A DNA stretch of 64,000 bases from Candidatus Saccharimonadota bacterium (GTDB lineage Bacteria; Patescibacteriota; Saccharimonadia; Saccharimonadales; Saccharimonadaceae). The notes under the pieces were generated by a model, which had not been told where the DNA came from, made no database searches, and saw nothing but the letters and a program-made list of their open reading frames with translations. Within the stretch, counting starts at the first letter, position 1. Each line of letters starts with the position of its first letter. The stretch is from NCBI GenBank assembly GCA_017460105.1, contig JAFUBS010000001.1, forward strand, positions 1-64,000, written 5' to 3'. The position numbers and the translations under genes are program-made. Shown in pieces: positions 26,416 through 34,264 of this stretch.

Positions 26416-26536
26416 CAAAGATATTTCTTTTTTGACCTTTCGAGGGCTCTGCACCCTCGTGGTTTCCCGCTTGAGGTAATTAAATACCGAGCGGACCTTG
26501 AGATACTGTTTCAATCTCGACTAGGGATTTCCCTAT
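26378..26536 (-). ncRNA. unidentified structured RNA gene, about 160 nt
   Basis: The minus strand has a TATAAT box (26543-26548), a start near 26536, then a string of stable hairpins: TAGGG-AAAT-CCCTA, GAGAT...ATCTC, CCGCT-c-GGTA...TACC-tc-AAGCGG, CGAGGG-TGCAGA-GCCCTCG, and finally a Rho-independent terminator. No open reading frame of note is present. It lacks the hallmark motifs of SRP RNA (GGAAGGAAGCAG-type loop), RNase P, tmRNA or a T-box, and the tall single-hairpin plan of 6S RNA. Its 5' end is 20 bases from the CdiA-C-like gene upstream on the same strand. It could be a stand-alone regulator or an antitoxin RNA; unproven. Confidence 0.6.
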
Positions 26537-26555
26537 GATAATATTATATCACATT

Positions 26556-26942
26556 TTATTTAATTTTAATAATTTTGCCACTTTTGGTAATAAGAATCAC
26601 CTGTTTTATAGTAGTACCTTTTTTGAGCACTGCTTTGATGCGACCAATTGCACGGGCTGGCGGCATTTTAGTGCGGTACAGCGAAATAACTATTTTGTCG
26701 GACTGCAATTTGGCCTTAGATAGGTTGTGTTCTATGGTGTGGATACCATTACCTCTGATATTTTTGATTTCCCAGAGTTGGTTGGTTCTAGTAACCAATA
26801 AGTCTGGCGAGTACGATTGTAGACTTTTTTTGATGATAATATCGCTTGCGAAATACTCAATAAGTATTGTCGCAACCTTAAGTTCGAAACTATCTGGATT
26901 AGCGTTTGCCTCAATTATTATCCCAAATTTATCAGTCCGCAT
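26556..26942 (-). CDS. CdiA C-terminal-like nuclease domain protein
   Basis: A 128-residue stand-alone domain. The pattern 'ELKVATILIEYFASDIIIKKSLQSYSPDLLV' followed by 'LWEIKNIRGNGIHTIEHNLSKAKLQSDKIVISLYRTKMP' (key parts SPDL, WEIK, GN, I...L..A..QSD.IVI.L) resembles the tRNA-nuclease domain found at CdiA C termini and in phage/ICE proteins. The Asp-Glu-x-Lys (D...WEIK) arrangement is like a PD-(D/E)XK nuclease site. No immunity gene of usual kind is adjacent; the RNA gene at 26378-26536 lies directly downstream. Leaderless: TATAAT six bases before the ATG. Confidence 0.68.
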   Translation of the reverse strand: MRTDKFGIIIEANANPDSFELKVATILIEYFASDIIIKKSLQSYSPDLLVTRTNQLWEIKNIRGNGIHTIEHNLSKAKLQSDKIVISLYRTKMPPARAIGRIKAVLKKGTTIKQVILITKSGKIIKIK

Positions 26943-27022
26943 AGAGACATTATAGAGAGGGGGTATATATCTGTCAAGACTCCTCTGGTCTAGCCGTTAG
27001 AACTAAGCGCCATCTTGACTTT

Positions 27023-27910
27023 TTATTCTTTTTCTATGACTACCGTGTTTTTGTCTTTATTATAATAGTATTTGAATTGGTATTCTTGCTCGGTTTCTGA
27101 ATCTGTAATGGCAAAACGGTAGTTCTTGCCGATGTCTCCAGAAATGACAAACATGTAGTGCTTGGTACCGTTGTCATCGTATTTCTCAATTCTTACTTCG
27201 CCTTCGCCATCACCGGACCAGAATGAGACGTATGGTTCACCTACTAATGTGATGTTGTTTTCTTCAAGAAACGTGTTGTTTCGGATTTCGAATGGGTTGG
27301 TGTAGATAAGTAAGACATAGGCTACTGCTGCAATAACCGTGGCAATTGGCATAAAAATCCTGGAGAATTTGTCTTTCAAAAGACCAAACATTAAGATAAG
27401 AGAAAAGCCAAAGCAATAGATAATACTGATTAAGTGACTAGGCGGATTCTCCATGAATTGATAGACGTAGCCTACACCAACGAGAGTAAGATAAATCGTG
27501 CCGGCGGAAAGGATGATGCCGGAATACCATTTGTCTTCTTTGATATACCAAGCCACGAATGCAGCCGGAAAAGTAAGAAGTGTTATCATAAACCAATATT
27601 TGTAATAGCCGAATAGCCCCCAGCCCATATCACTAAATGGAACCTGGATGAGATAGACGAGTGGCTGCGAAATAAGGAAGAATACGATCGTCTTGGTAGC
27701 TGCCTCCAGAGGTTTTTTGGAATTAAGGACAATAAATAGGGCGGGGAGCATCCACCATTCGCCAGTCACGGCAATATCGTGAAAAGAATTACCGTCTGGC
27801 ACAAACATTGCCATGAGGGCAGTCCATGCGCCCATAAGGATTGCGAAGATTATTAGTTTTGGCCAGGTGATGGTGATACCACCAAAAATTTTCTTAATCA
27901 GCTTTTTCAT
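27023..27910 (-). CDS. multi-pass membrane protein of unknown function
   Basis: A 295-residue protein with about seven hydrophobic helices in residues 14-210 and a soluble C-terminal domain of ~85 residues rich in charged and aromatic residues ('GEPYVSFWSGDGEGEVRIEKYDD', 'YRFAITDSETEQEYQFKYYY' in part). No family was recognised. It is a single gene, divergent from rlmH. A TATTAT box ends six bases before the ATG. Confidence 0.6.
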   Translation of the reverse strand: MKKLIKKIFGGITITWPKLIIFAILMGAWTALMAMFVPDGNSFHDIAVTGEWWMLPALFIVLNSKKPLEAATKTIVFFLISQPLVYLIQVPFSDMGWGLFGYYKYWFMITLLTFPAAFVAWYIKEDKWYSGIILSAGTIYLTLVGVGYVYQFMENPPSHLISIIYCFGFSLILMFGLLKDKFSRIFMPIATVIAAVAYVLLIYTNPFEIRNNTFLEENNITLVGEPYVSFWSGDGEGEVRIEKYDDNGTKHYMFVISGDIGKNYRFAITDSETEQEYQFKYYYNKDKNTVVIEKE

Positions 27911-27947
27911 ATTTTAATAATAGCATAAATTAGGTATAATTTATATC

Positions 27948-28379
27948 ATGATACGGATAATTGCAGGCGGTAAGAAAAGCGTTAATTGGTGCGCCGTGGC
28001 ATGCGCGGAATACGAAAAGAGGTTACGAAAGCCCTATAATGTTATTTGGCAATTTATGGATGAAGACAAAATGGCAAAGTTCCTTGCTGATTGGCCATTT
28101 ACGGGGCGAGAATACGTGATTTGTTGTGACGAACGTGGCAAAAATATATCATCACCCGAATATTCCGCCTTATTATCGCGCGCCTTTACTAGCGGAAGAG
28201 ATGTTGTAATTCTAATTGGTGGAGCATATGGTTTTACTCCAGAGGTGCGAGAAAAGTCTGATTTTGTATGGAGTTTTTCGAATCTGGTCTTCCCTCATAT
28301 GATTGCAAGACTAATCGTCGCAGAACAAATATACCGCGCATCACAAATTGCAATTGGTGGGCCATACCATCATGAATAA
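27948..28379 (+). CDS. rlmH: 23S rRNA pseudouridine-1915 N3-methyltransferase
   Basis: A 143-residue SPOUT-family methyltransferase. The SAM-binding knot shows 'VICCDERGKNISSPEYSALL', 'VVILIGGAYGFTPEV' and the terminal 'QIAIGGPYHHE'; the last element is diagnostic for RlmH. It methylates the pseudouridine in helix 69 of 23S rRNA. Leaderless start: TATAAT 27935-27940, ATG 27948. Confidence 0.94.
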   Translation: MIRIIAGGKKSVNWCAVACAEYEKRLRKPYNVIWQFMDEDKMAKFLADWPFTGREYVICCDERGKNISSPEYSALLSRAFTSGRDVVILIGGAYGFTPEVREKSDFVWSFSNLVFPHMIARLIVAEQIYRASQIAIGGPYHHE

Positions 28380-28448
28380 TATTCGTCTGGTGAGATAATT
28401 TCTCTGTTAAAATAGACTTTTTTGAGCAAAAGTGGTATAATAATCTAG

Positions 28449-29702
28449 ATGTTAATTCTAGGGATAGAGACGAGTTGCGACGAAACTGCAGCGGCGGTCG
28501 TGAGGGATGGCCGTGAGATTTTGTCTAATGTTGTTGTGTCACAAATTGATATTTTCGCGGAGTATGGAGGGGTGATTCCAGAAGTGGCAGCGAGAAGTCA
28601 TTTGGAGGCGATAATGCCCGTAATTGATAAAGCGCTTTCGGATGCGTCTTGCACTTGGAATGAGATTGATGCAATTGCAGTAACTCACGCGCCGGGACTA
28701 CTAGGGTCGCTTTTGATTGGGACGTTGACGGCGAGGACGCTTGCGATTCTTCATAATAAGCCTTTATATGCCGTGCATCATCTGAAATCACATGTGTATG
28801 CAAATTGGCTCTTACCGCAAGAGAAGACGGAGCCTGCGGCGTGCCCTTCGGGCCCAGCTCCCAAGCCGCTTCAGGCCAAGTCTTCAAGACCCGTAGAGCA
28901 CCTCGCAGGCTCCGCCTCCTCTTCCATCAATCTTCCGCAGTTCCCTTTGTTAGCGCTGGTGGTGTCTGGTGGGCATACGCAAATACTCTACATGACTGGT
29001 CATAATCAGTTTGAAATTATCGGGACGACACATGATGATGCGGTGGGAGAATGTTTTGATAAAGTGGCGAAAATCCTAGGTCTTCCCTATCCGGGTGGAC
29101 CGTCTATTGCGAGGGCCGCACTGGGAGAAACTGCTATGTTTCACTCGGAGCCGCGTCCGTCCGGCCCATCGCCATGGGCGGACGGCGCTAATTCTCGCGC
29201 TGCCGCGCTCCGAAATGCCCCGAGTGAAAGCACAGCAGTTTCTCCTGGTGATTCCAATCGCTATAGATTGCCACATCCGAAGGTGGAGGGGTTGGATTTT
29301 TCGTTTTCTGGATTAAAGACAGCCGTGCTGAGAGCTGTGCAGAAGGAAGTCGGTGTGCCGATTTCATATCCTTCGCATAAGTTAAAGGAATTATTAACTC
29401 CGCAGCAGGTAGCAGATTTTGCGGCTTCATTTCAGAAGACCGCCGTGGATATTCTATGTGAAAAATTGACGCTCGCGATGAACAGCGGACGCGAGGTGCA
29501 ATCCGTGGTACTCGCTGGAGGAGTATCGGCGAATAAGGTGCTCCGCGAGGCTTTGCCGGAGGCATATTTCCCTGCTCCAGAGTTGTCTGGCGATAATGGC
29601 GCGATGGTGGCCGCAGCTTGTTATTACGAAATAATCTCTGGTGTACAACCGACGGATCCATATAAGTTGAATATATACCCAAGAGTATCGATTGAAAGCT
29701 AA
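28449..29702 (+). CDS. tsaD: tRNA N6-adenosine threonylcarbamoyltransferase with two in-frame insertions
   Basis: TsaD makes t6A37 in ANN-reading tRNAs with TsaB/C/E. The protein has 417 residues, ~75 more than usual. Conserved parts are 'MLILGIETSCDETAAAVV', 'HAPGLLGSLLIG', 'VHHLKSHVYANWL' (metal histidines), 'LALVVSGGHTQILYM', 'FSFSGLKTAVLRAV', and 'VVLAGGVSANKVLR'. Extra material sits at residues ~125-158 and ~225-265, precisely where two palindromic elements (28823-28923 and 29124-29245) lie. Both fall in loops between conserved blocks and keep the frame open, so the enzyme may work with extra loops. Leaderless: TATAAT 28436-28441. Confidence 0.93.
   Translation: MLILGIETSCDETAAAVVRDGREILSNVVVSQIDIFAEYGGVIPEVAARSHLEAIMPVIDKALSDASCTWNEIDAIAVTHAPGLLGSLLIGTLTARTLAILHNKPLYAVHHLKSHVYANWLLPQEKTEPAACPSGPAPKPLQAKSSRPVEHLAGSASSSINLPQFPLLALVVSGGHTQILYMTGHNQFEIIGTTHDDAVGECFDKVAKILGLPYPGGPSIARAALGETAMFHSEPRPSGPSPWADGANSRAAALRNAPSESTAVSPGDSNRYRLPHPKVEGLDFSFSGLKTAVLRAVQKEVGVPISYPSHKLKELLTPQQVADFAASFQKTAVDILCEKLTLAMNSGREVQSVVLAGGVSANKVLREALPEAYFPAPELSGDNGAMVAAACYYEIISGVQPTDPYKLNIYPRVSIES
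28823..28923 (+). repeat. palindromic element A, inside tsaD
   Basis: Arms GGAGCCTGCG (28829-28838) and CGCAGGCTCC (28904-28913), extended by GAAGA/TCTTC. The core shares most positions with the element in valS at 37974-38062, including CCTTCGG, CCAGCTCCCAAGCCGC, GCCAAGTCTTCA and CCGTAGA. Inner pair GTGC (28841-28844) with GCAC (28898-28901). Read in the tsaD frame it encodes ACPSGPAPKP...AKSSRPVEHLA. Confidence 0.88.
29124..29245 (+). repeat. palindromic element C, inside tsaD
   Basis: Arms GGAGAAACTGCT...TTTCACTCGG and CCGAGTGAAA...AGCAGTTTCTCC (12 + 10 paired bases, small internal loop). Inside is a hairpin CGTCCGTCCG...CGGACGGCG, then CTCGCGCTGCCGCGCTCCG, which is identical to part of the element in the methyltransferase gene at 48877-48992. 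It stays in frame in tsaD. Confidence 0.9.
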
Positions 29703-29764
29703 ACACGACATAGGACATTTTATGGATGTGTGCTATAATGGTAATGTTATAAGAGGTTATTTTC

Positions 29765-30727
29765 GTGGCAGCGGCAGCTAGTCTAAGACAAAGTAAAGTA
29801 ACAATCCTCTTGTCGCTTAATGCGGCAGCTATTTTGATAGCTGGCGTGTTGATAGCTGGCGCGATTATGTTGAATGGCGGAATTAATTTCCGTGCCGTCG
29901 CTGAACGTTCAGACGAAAATGGCGAAGCCGTAGAAGCTCCCTCATTGATTGAAGCGCAGAGTAACTCCAACGTTGAACTAACTAGCGCACAGAAAGATTA
30001 CGTAACATCGGTACATACTGTGACGGGCGTGAGTTCTGCGCCGGTGCCAGCAGGAGAACTCTGGGGTGAAGATTCGTTAATGATTTACGAATCAGCGAAT
30101 TTTGATATTTGCGTGGGTGGTGAATTATCGGACCTCGGTGAAATGTACTGGCAGACCAGCAACCCAGAAGTAATTTCTGGATTCTTTTCTGGAGCGCGAA
30201 CATGGTTAGGATATTCGGACGATACTTGTAGGTTCCCTGTAATAGTAGGGACTGGGACCACGACGATTACGGCTGGTACATATGATGGCATGAGACGTGA
30301 CTCGATAGAAGTAACGGTGGTGGAAGTACCGAAACTGAAGTGGGAATATGAGATATTATCACTCGTCAACCAGGAGCGTGTAAGAAATGGACTGGAAAAG
30401 TTGACATGGGGTGATACATGTACGGACGCTGCAGAAATTCGCGCTGAAGAATTAGTGGAGCTCTATTCGCATACACGTCCAGATGGTTCGTCGTGGGATA
30501 CAGCCTGTACTGCACCGAATGGCATCGCTAAGTATACTGAAGGCGAAAATCTAGTGGTCGGGAATTCGGCTGTTTCGCCAGAAACCACCGTTGCGGCTTG
30601 GATGAATTCTGAAAAACACCGCGAAAATATCTTGAATCCAGATTTCACAAAGTTGGCGGTAGGTTTTTACTTTGATCCAAATACAAAGTACAAGACACAC
30701 TGGTCGCAGTATTTCTCGAATTTCTAA
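29765..30727 (+). CDS. secreted CAP/SCP-domain protein
   Basis: A 320-residue protein. A membrane anchor or signal helix (about residues 15-38) is followed by a Ser/Glu-rich linker and a small beta domain (~90-190). A CAP domain covers ~198-320: 'SLVNQERVRNGLEKLTW', 'EIRAEELVELYSHTRPDGS', 'GENLVVG', 'AAWMNSEKHRENILNPDFTKLAVGFYF'. The His and Glu residues of the CAP cavity are present. CAP proteins bind lipids or act in the cell envelope; target unknown. The start is GTG 29765 with an AAGAGG site, downstream of TATAAT 29734-29739. It converges with the ATPase gene, overlapping by 4 bases. Confidence 0.82.
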   Translation: MAAAASLRQSKVTILLSLNAAAILIAGVLIAGAIMLNGGINFRAVAERSDENGEAVEAPSLIEAQSNSNVELTSAQKDYVTSVHTVTGVSSAPVPAGELWGEDSLMIYESANFDICVGGELSDLGEMYWQTSNPEVISGFFSGARTWLGYSDDTCRFPVIVGTGTTTITAGTYDGMRRDSIEVTVVEVPKLKWEYEILSLVNQERVRNGLEKLTWGDTCTDAAEIRAEELVELYSHTRPDGSSWDTACTAPNGIAKYTEGENLVVGNSAVSPETTVAAWMNSEKHRENILNPDFTKLAVGFYFDPNTKYKTHWSQYFSNF

Positions 30728-33138
30728 GGGTGAATCTTAGTTAAATATTTAGCGCCAATTCGCTTGGTGATTATTCTGAGAGTTTCAAAAAGTATAACGC
30801 CAAGTATAATGATGACAATCGTCGTAATCAATCCATACTTTGTAAGGAAGGTGAATTCGAAGAAATCACGCGAGAACGGAACAATGAAGGCTATTAGCAT
30901 GATAGAGAAAACCGTGAATAGTAACGCGGTACGGAGCCTGTTAAGAGGACGAGAGATACGATAAATCAGTAGTAGGTTGATTGCGAAGGTAATGAATACC
31001 GATGTGGTAGTAAGTTCGAAACGGGAGAAATCTTGGAAATGCGATGTGATGGAAAGCGCAAGCATGCAGATAGAAACCGTGATTCCAATAGGAATAGAAT
31101 ATTCTATAATGTTGCGAGTGAAACGATTTTTGATGCGTTCAGTATTGTGCTCCAGGGCGAGAATAAGACCTGGGAAGCCGATACAGGCGAAATTAAGTAG
31201 AGTCATTTCGATTGGGCTGTACGGATAGCTGAAAGGTAGAATCACGAAGACAACGGCGAGGATAGAAGCATAGACGGTCTTGGCAAGGAAGAGGGCGGTG
31301 GAGCGTTCGAGGTTGTTGATAGATTGGCGACCTTCATCGATAATTGCCGGTACAGTGGCGTAGTCAGAATCTAGGAGCACCATTTTGGCAGACCGGCGAG
31401 CCGCATCCGCACCATCACCGATGGCGAGCGACACATCTGCTTCTTTCATGGCAAGAATATCGTTCACACCGTCACCAGTCATTGCCACAGTGAATCCTTG
31501 TTTTCTTAACGCCTGGACGAGAGATTTTTTCTCGGCTGGTTTGACGCGAGTAAAAATGGAATAATCTTTGACGAGTTTTGAATAGTCGTGCTTCTTTTCA
31601 GTGGATAGATCTATGCCGCTGAGGTCTGTTACTCCGACTTTCTCAGCGATGCTCTGGACGGTCGGGAGATCGTCACCAGAGATGATTTTGACTGCGACAT
31701 CGTTTTCGTAAAAGTAATTAATAATTTCACTGGCGTCGTGGCGGATTTCGTCTTCTAGGCGGATAAAGCCGAGCAGTTTATAGTGTGCTGAATCACAGTT
31801 CTGCAACGTCCTCGGCTCGCAATCGTCAGAATTACAACGTGTTCGTCGGTTCTGCGCCGGTATTTCAGTACCGTGACTCGAACCGGAAACGTTGTAATTC
31901 TGACTGTTGGCGCCTGCGGATTGTTGCAGAACTGTTGATTCGGCACACTTTTTCACTACTGCTATTATCCGGTAATCGCCGGCCATTTTTTTGACACGTT
32001 TGATGCCTTCTTTATTATCTGTGATAAATTCTATAGCGCCCATGAGGTAATCGGCGGTTTTGGTCTTGATGCCGGAGTATTTGCGATCAGATGAGAAAGC
32101 GATGGTTTCGGTAATACCCTTTATTTCGTCAAATTTGGCCGTTTTTAGGAACTTTTGCTTCAAAGCGCTTGTGGTTGCGTTTTCGGACATTTGATGGCTG
32201 AGAATGGATGCTAGGGCCGTTAGAAACGATTTTTCGGCTGGGGTTGGGGTCTTGGAAGGACTTTTTAGTTTTGTGCCGTCTGGAAGGATGAAGTCGTGGA
32301 CTGTCATCTTGCCGGTAGTAAGCGTACCAGTTTTGTCTAGACAAATACAGTCTACGCGCGCTAGTGTCTCGATGGAGTAGAGGTCTTGGACGAGGACTTT
32401 CTTGCGGGATAGGCGAATAGTTGCGAGAGCTAAGACAGAGCTAGTTAAGAGAATGAGTCCTTCTGGAATCATGTTGATAAGTGCAGCGACCGTACTAGTG
32501 ATAGCTGTCGTCGTATCGGCCTCGGCGCGAAAACGGCTCCAGAGAAGAAGTGCGCCGACTGGTATAAGGGCGTACGAAATATATTTGACGATTTTGTTCA
32601 TTAAAGTGAAAAGCTTAGAATCGGCAGTCTTGATAGCGCTGGCGTCGTTTTGGAGTTTGCTGATGAAGTTGTCTTCTAACGCATGCGTGACTTTTGCCTT
32701 GGCGGTACCAGAGACAACAAAACTGCCAGAGATGAGCTCGTCACCAGGTTTTTTGACGATATTATCCTGCTCGCCGGTAATAAACGATTCGTTGACCTCT
32801 ATTTGGCCCTCCTCTATGATGCTATCGTACATGATTTGGTTACCGAGAGACAAAACAAGCATATCGCCTTTTGCGACTTCTTCTGGCGCAACCTGGACGG
32901 GCAGACCGTTTTTTATGATAGTTGGATTCTGTTCGGAGAGAAGACGCATTTTTTCAACAATCTTCGCAGCACGGACTTCGTTAATAATACTAATAAGAGT
33001 GTTCGCGATAGCAATAAATATAAACAGCATGTTCTTGTAACTACCAACGAATGCAACCATGGCGGCCAGAATGATATTTACAAGATTAAAAAGCGTGAAT
33101 GTGTGTTTTGCAACAATACGAAGATATGGATGTTTCAT
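30724..33138 (-). CDS. P-type cation-transporting ATPase with in-frame palindromic insertion
   Basis: About 804 residues. It has an actuator domain with 'VNESFITGE' (TGE), eight to ten membrane helices with the ion-site helix 'ALINMIPEGLILLTS', the phosphorylation site DKTGTLTTGK, and hinge 'VAMTGDGVNDILAMKEADVSLAIGDGADAA'. The PEGL helix resembles calcium/magnesium-type P-ATPases (CtpE/MgtA group), but the ion cannot be stated. Residues ~397-452 in the nucleotide-binding domain come from palindromic element D; they lie between 'YRIIAVVKK' and 'KLLGFIRLEDEIR'. Start is ATG 33138, six bases after TATAAT (minus strand), not the ATG at 33171. Confidence 0.87.
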   Translation of the reverse strand: MKHPYLRIVAKHTFTLFNLVNIILAAMVAFVGSYKNMLFIFIAIANTLISIINEVRAAKIVEKMRLLSEQNPTIIKNGLPVQVAPEEVAKGDMLVLSLGNQIMYDSIIEEGQIEVNESFITGEQDNIVKKPGDELISGSFVVSGTAKAKVTHALEDNFISKLQNDASAIKTADSKLFTLMNKIVKYISYALIPVGALLLWSRFRAEADTTTAITSTVAALINMIPEGLILLTSSVLALATIRLSRKKVLVQDLYSIETLARVDCICLDKTGTLTTGKMTVHDFILPDGTKLKSPSKTPTPAEKSFLTALASILSHQMSENATTSALKQKFLKTAKFDEIKGITETIAFSSDRKYSGIKTKTADYLMGAIEFITDNKEGIKRVKKMAGDYRIIAVVKKCAESTVLQQSAGANSQNYNVSGSSHGTEIPAQNRRTRCNSDDCEPRTLQNCDSAHYKLLGFIRLEDEIRHDASEIINYFYENDVAVKIISGDDLPTVQSIAEKVGVTDLSGIDLSTEKKHDYSKLVKDYSIFTRVKPAEKKSLVQALRKQGFTVAMTGDGVNDILAMKEADVSLAIGDGADAARRSAKMVLLDSDYATVPAIIDEGRQSINNLERSTALFLAKTVYASILAVVFVILPFSYPYSPIEMTLLNFACIGFPGLILALEHNTERIKNRFTRNIIEYSIPIGITVSICMLALSITSHFQDFSRFELTTTSVFITFAINLLLIYRISRPLNRLRTALLFTVFSIMLIAFIVPFSRDFFEFTFLTKYGLITTIVIIILGVILFETLRIITKRIGAKYLTKIHP
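31783..31948. repeat. palindromic element D, inside the P-type ATPase gene
   Basis: Three nested stems. The outer arms GTGTGCTGAATCA...GTTCTGCAAC (31783-31807) pair with 31923-31948 (24 of 26 positions). A middle perfect 16-base stem pairs GTCAGAATTACAACGT (31825-31840) with 31889-31904. The inner tip contains GGTA-TTTCAG-TACC. It is 166 bp long and reads through in frame. Confidence 0.9.
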
Positions 33139-33167
33139 AAGAGTATTATAGCACGGAGTGGCGCCAC

Positions 33168-34223
33168 TCAATGCTTGATTCTGGAGAGCATGCGGTGAAA
33201 ATGATAGAGAGCTTTGTTGACTGGAAGTTCAAAAGTACCAATATATTCCAGCACTTTGCCGTGCTTAGTATCAAAACCTTTTTTGAATTCATAGATGCCG
33301 TCAAGGTCGCCGTTTTTAGGGAGGCCGGAAATACCGTAGAAATTATAACGTTTGAAACCGTGTTCGGCGGCATATTTAATAATATGCCATTGAATCAAGT
33401 ATTGGGCATTGTATTCTTTCATATATTTCTCGTCGCTACCAGAGAAAAGGTAGACTATCTCATCGCCATAGAGCATAAACATGGCGGCAGAGAGAATTTG
33501 CGAATCAACTTCGGCAACGAGGAACTTTACTTGGCCTTTTTCATGAAAGAGGTCATACATTTGCTCATAGTAGCTGAGTGGGCGGTCGGAAAAATGGCGA
33601 CGCTCAGAGGTGGATTCGGTAATTTGCTTGAAGAGTGGGAGCTCTTCCCTAGTGAGCTCGCGAATCTTGACACCGGCGCGCTCGGCCTTGCGGACGTGGT
33701 TGCGCGTATTGCGCTTAAAGTCAGCTAAGATCTCGTCTGGCGTGCGAGATGCTATATCCATGGCGAACATGTACTCGGGCTGGCTAGGATGGCTCTCTTT
33801 GATAAAGCCTACGCTCTGAAGGTTCTGGAGGGCTCTTTTGTGGTTGAAGCCTTTTTCTACAGGGGCACCATCACGGTCGCGTTCGATTAGTTCATAATAT
33901 GGGCTAATTTGTAATACGTAGCCGTTATGCGTCTTGATGTAGTTTCGAAGGTTTTTGAAGAAGAATTCAACAAGTTTCGCATCATCGTAATCTAGAAGTG
34001 GGCCGCCCGGAGCGATAAAGGTAGATTTTCCGAGAAAAGTTGGTTTTGCAACGATTAGAGAGGCAGCAATTAGACGATCGTTTTCTTTGACACCGAAATA
34101 ATATACAGTCCAGCCGTTTTGCTCGCGAAGCTTGGCAATTTCTTCGGTTTGCATGAATGATTTGTATGGTGATTTTTGAGCGAATTTAGTAAATTCTGCT
34201 GGAGCGATTTCGGTGAATATCAT
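33168..34223 (-). CDS. FemAB-family peptidoglycan bridge ligase
   Basis: About 351 residues with two tandem GNAT-like folds. FemX/FemAB enzymes add amino acids from aminoacyl-tRNA to the lipid II stem peptide. Visible family parts: 'KSPYKSFMQTEEIAKLREQNGW', 'GGPLLDY', 'FKRNTRNHVRKAERAGVKIRE', 'YLFSGSDEKYMKEYNAQYLIQWHIIKYAAEHGFKRYNFYGI' (key parts GS, YNAQYL.QW, YNF.GI). The start is ATG 34223, six bases after a TATAAT box. It follows a second FemAB gene, each with its own promoter. Confidence 0.87.
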   Translation of the reverse strand: MIFTEIAPAEFTKFAQKSPYKSFMQTEEIAKLREQNGWTVYYFGVKENDRLIAASLIVAKPTFLGKSTFIAPGGPLLDYDDAKLVEFFFKNLRNYIKTHNGYVLQISPYYELIERDRDGAPVEKGFNHKRALQNLQSVGFIKESHPSQPEYMFAMDIASRTPDEILADFKRNTRNHVRKAERAGVKIRELTREELPLFKQITESTSERRHFSDRPLSYYEQMYDLFHEKGQVKFLVAEVDSQILSAAMFMLYGDEIVYLFSGSDEKYMKEYNAQYLIQWHIIKYAAEHGFKRYNFYGISGLPKNGDLDGIYEFKKGFDTKHGKVLEYIGTFELPVNKALYHFHRMLSRIKH

Positions 34224-34264
34224 AGGTTGATTATAACACAAATTAGTTTGGTAGCTTCGCGTGT

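Noticed and set aside
26378-26536. Identification of the RNA as a T-box because of an AGGGTG run
   Set aside because: The T-box consensus AGGGTGGNACCGCG is not met, and no synthetase or amino-acid gene lies downstream.
28823-29245. tsaD inserts as self-splicing introns or inteins
   Set aside because: The inserts are only ~100-120 bp, have no intron core or intein motifs, and leave the frame open.
29188-29970. 260-codon minus-strand frame across the end of tsaD
   Set aside because: It is the reverse of tsaD, the intergenic promoter and the start of the CAP gene; no ribosome site and no recognisable domain.
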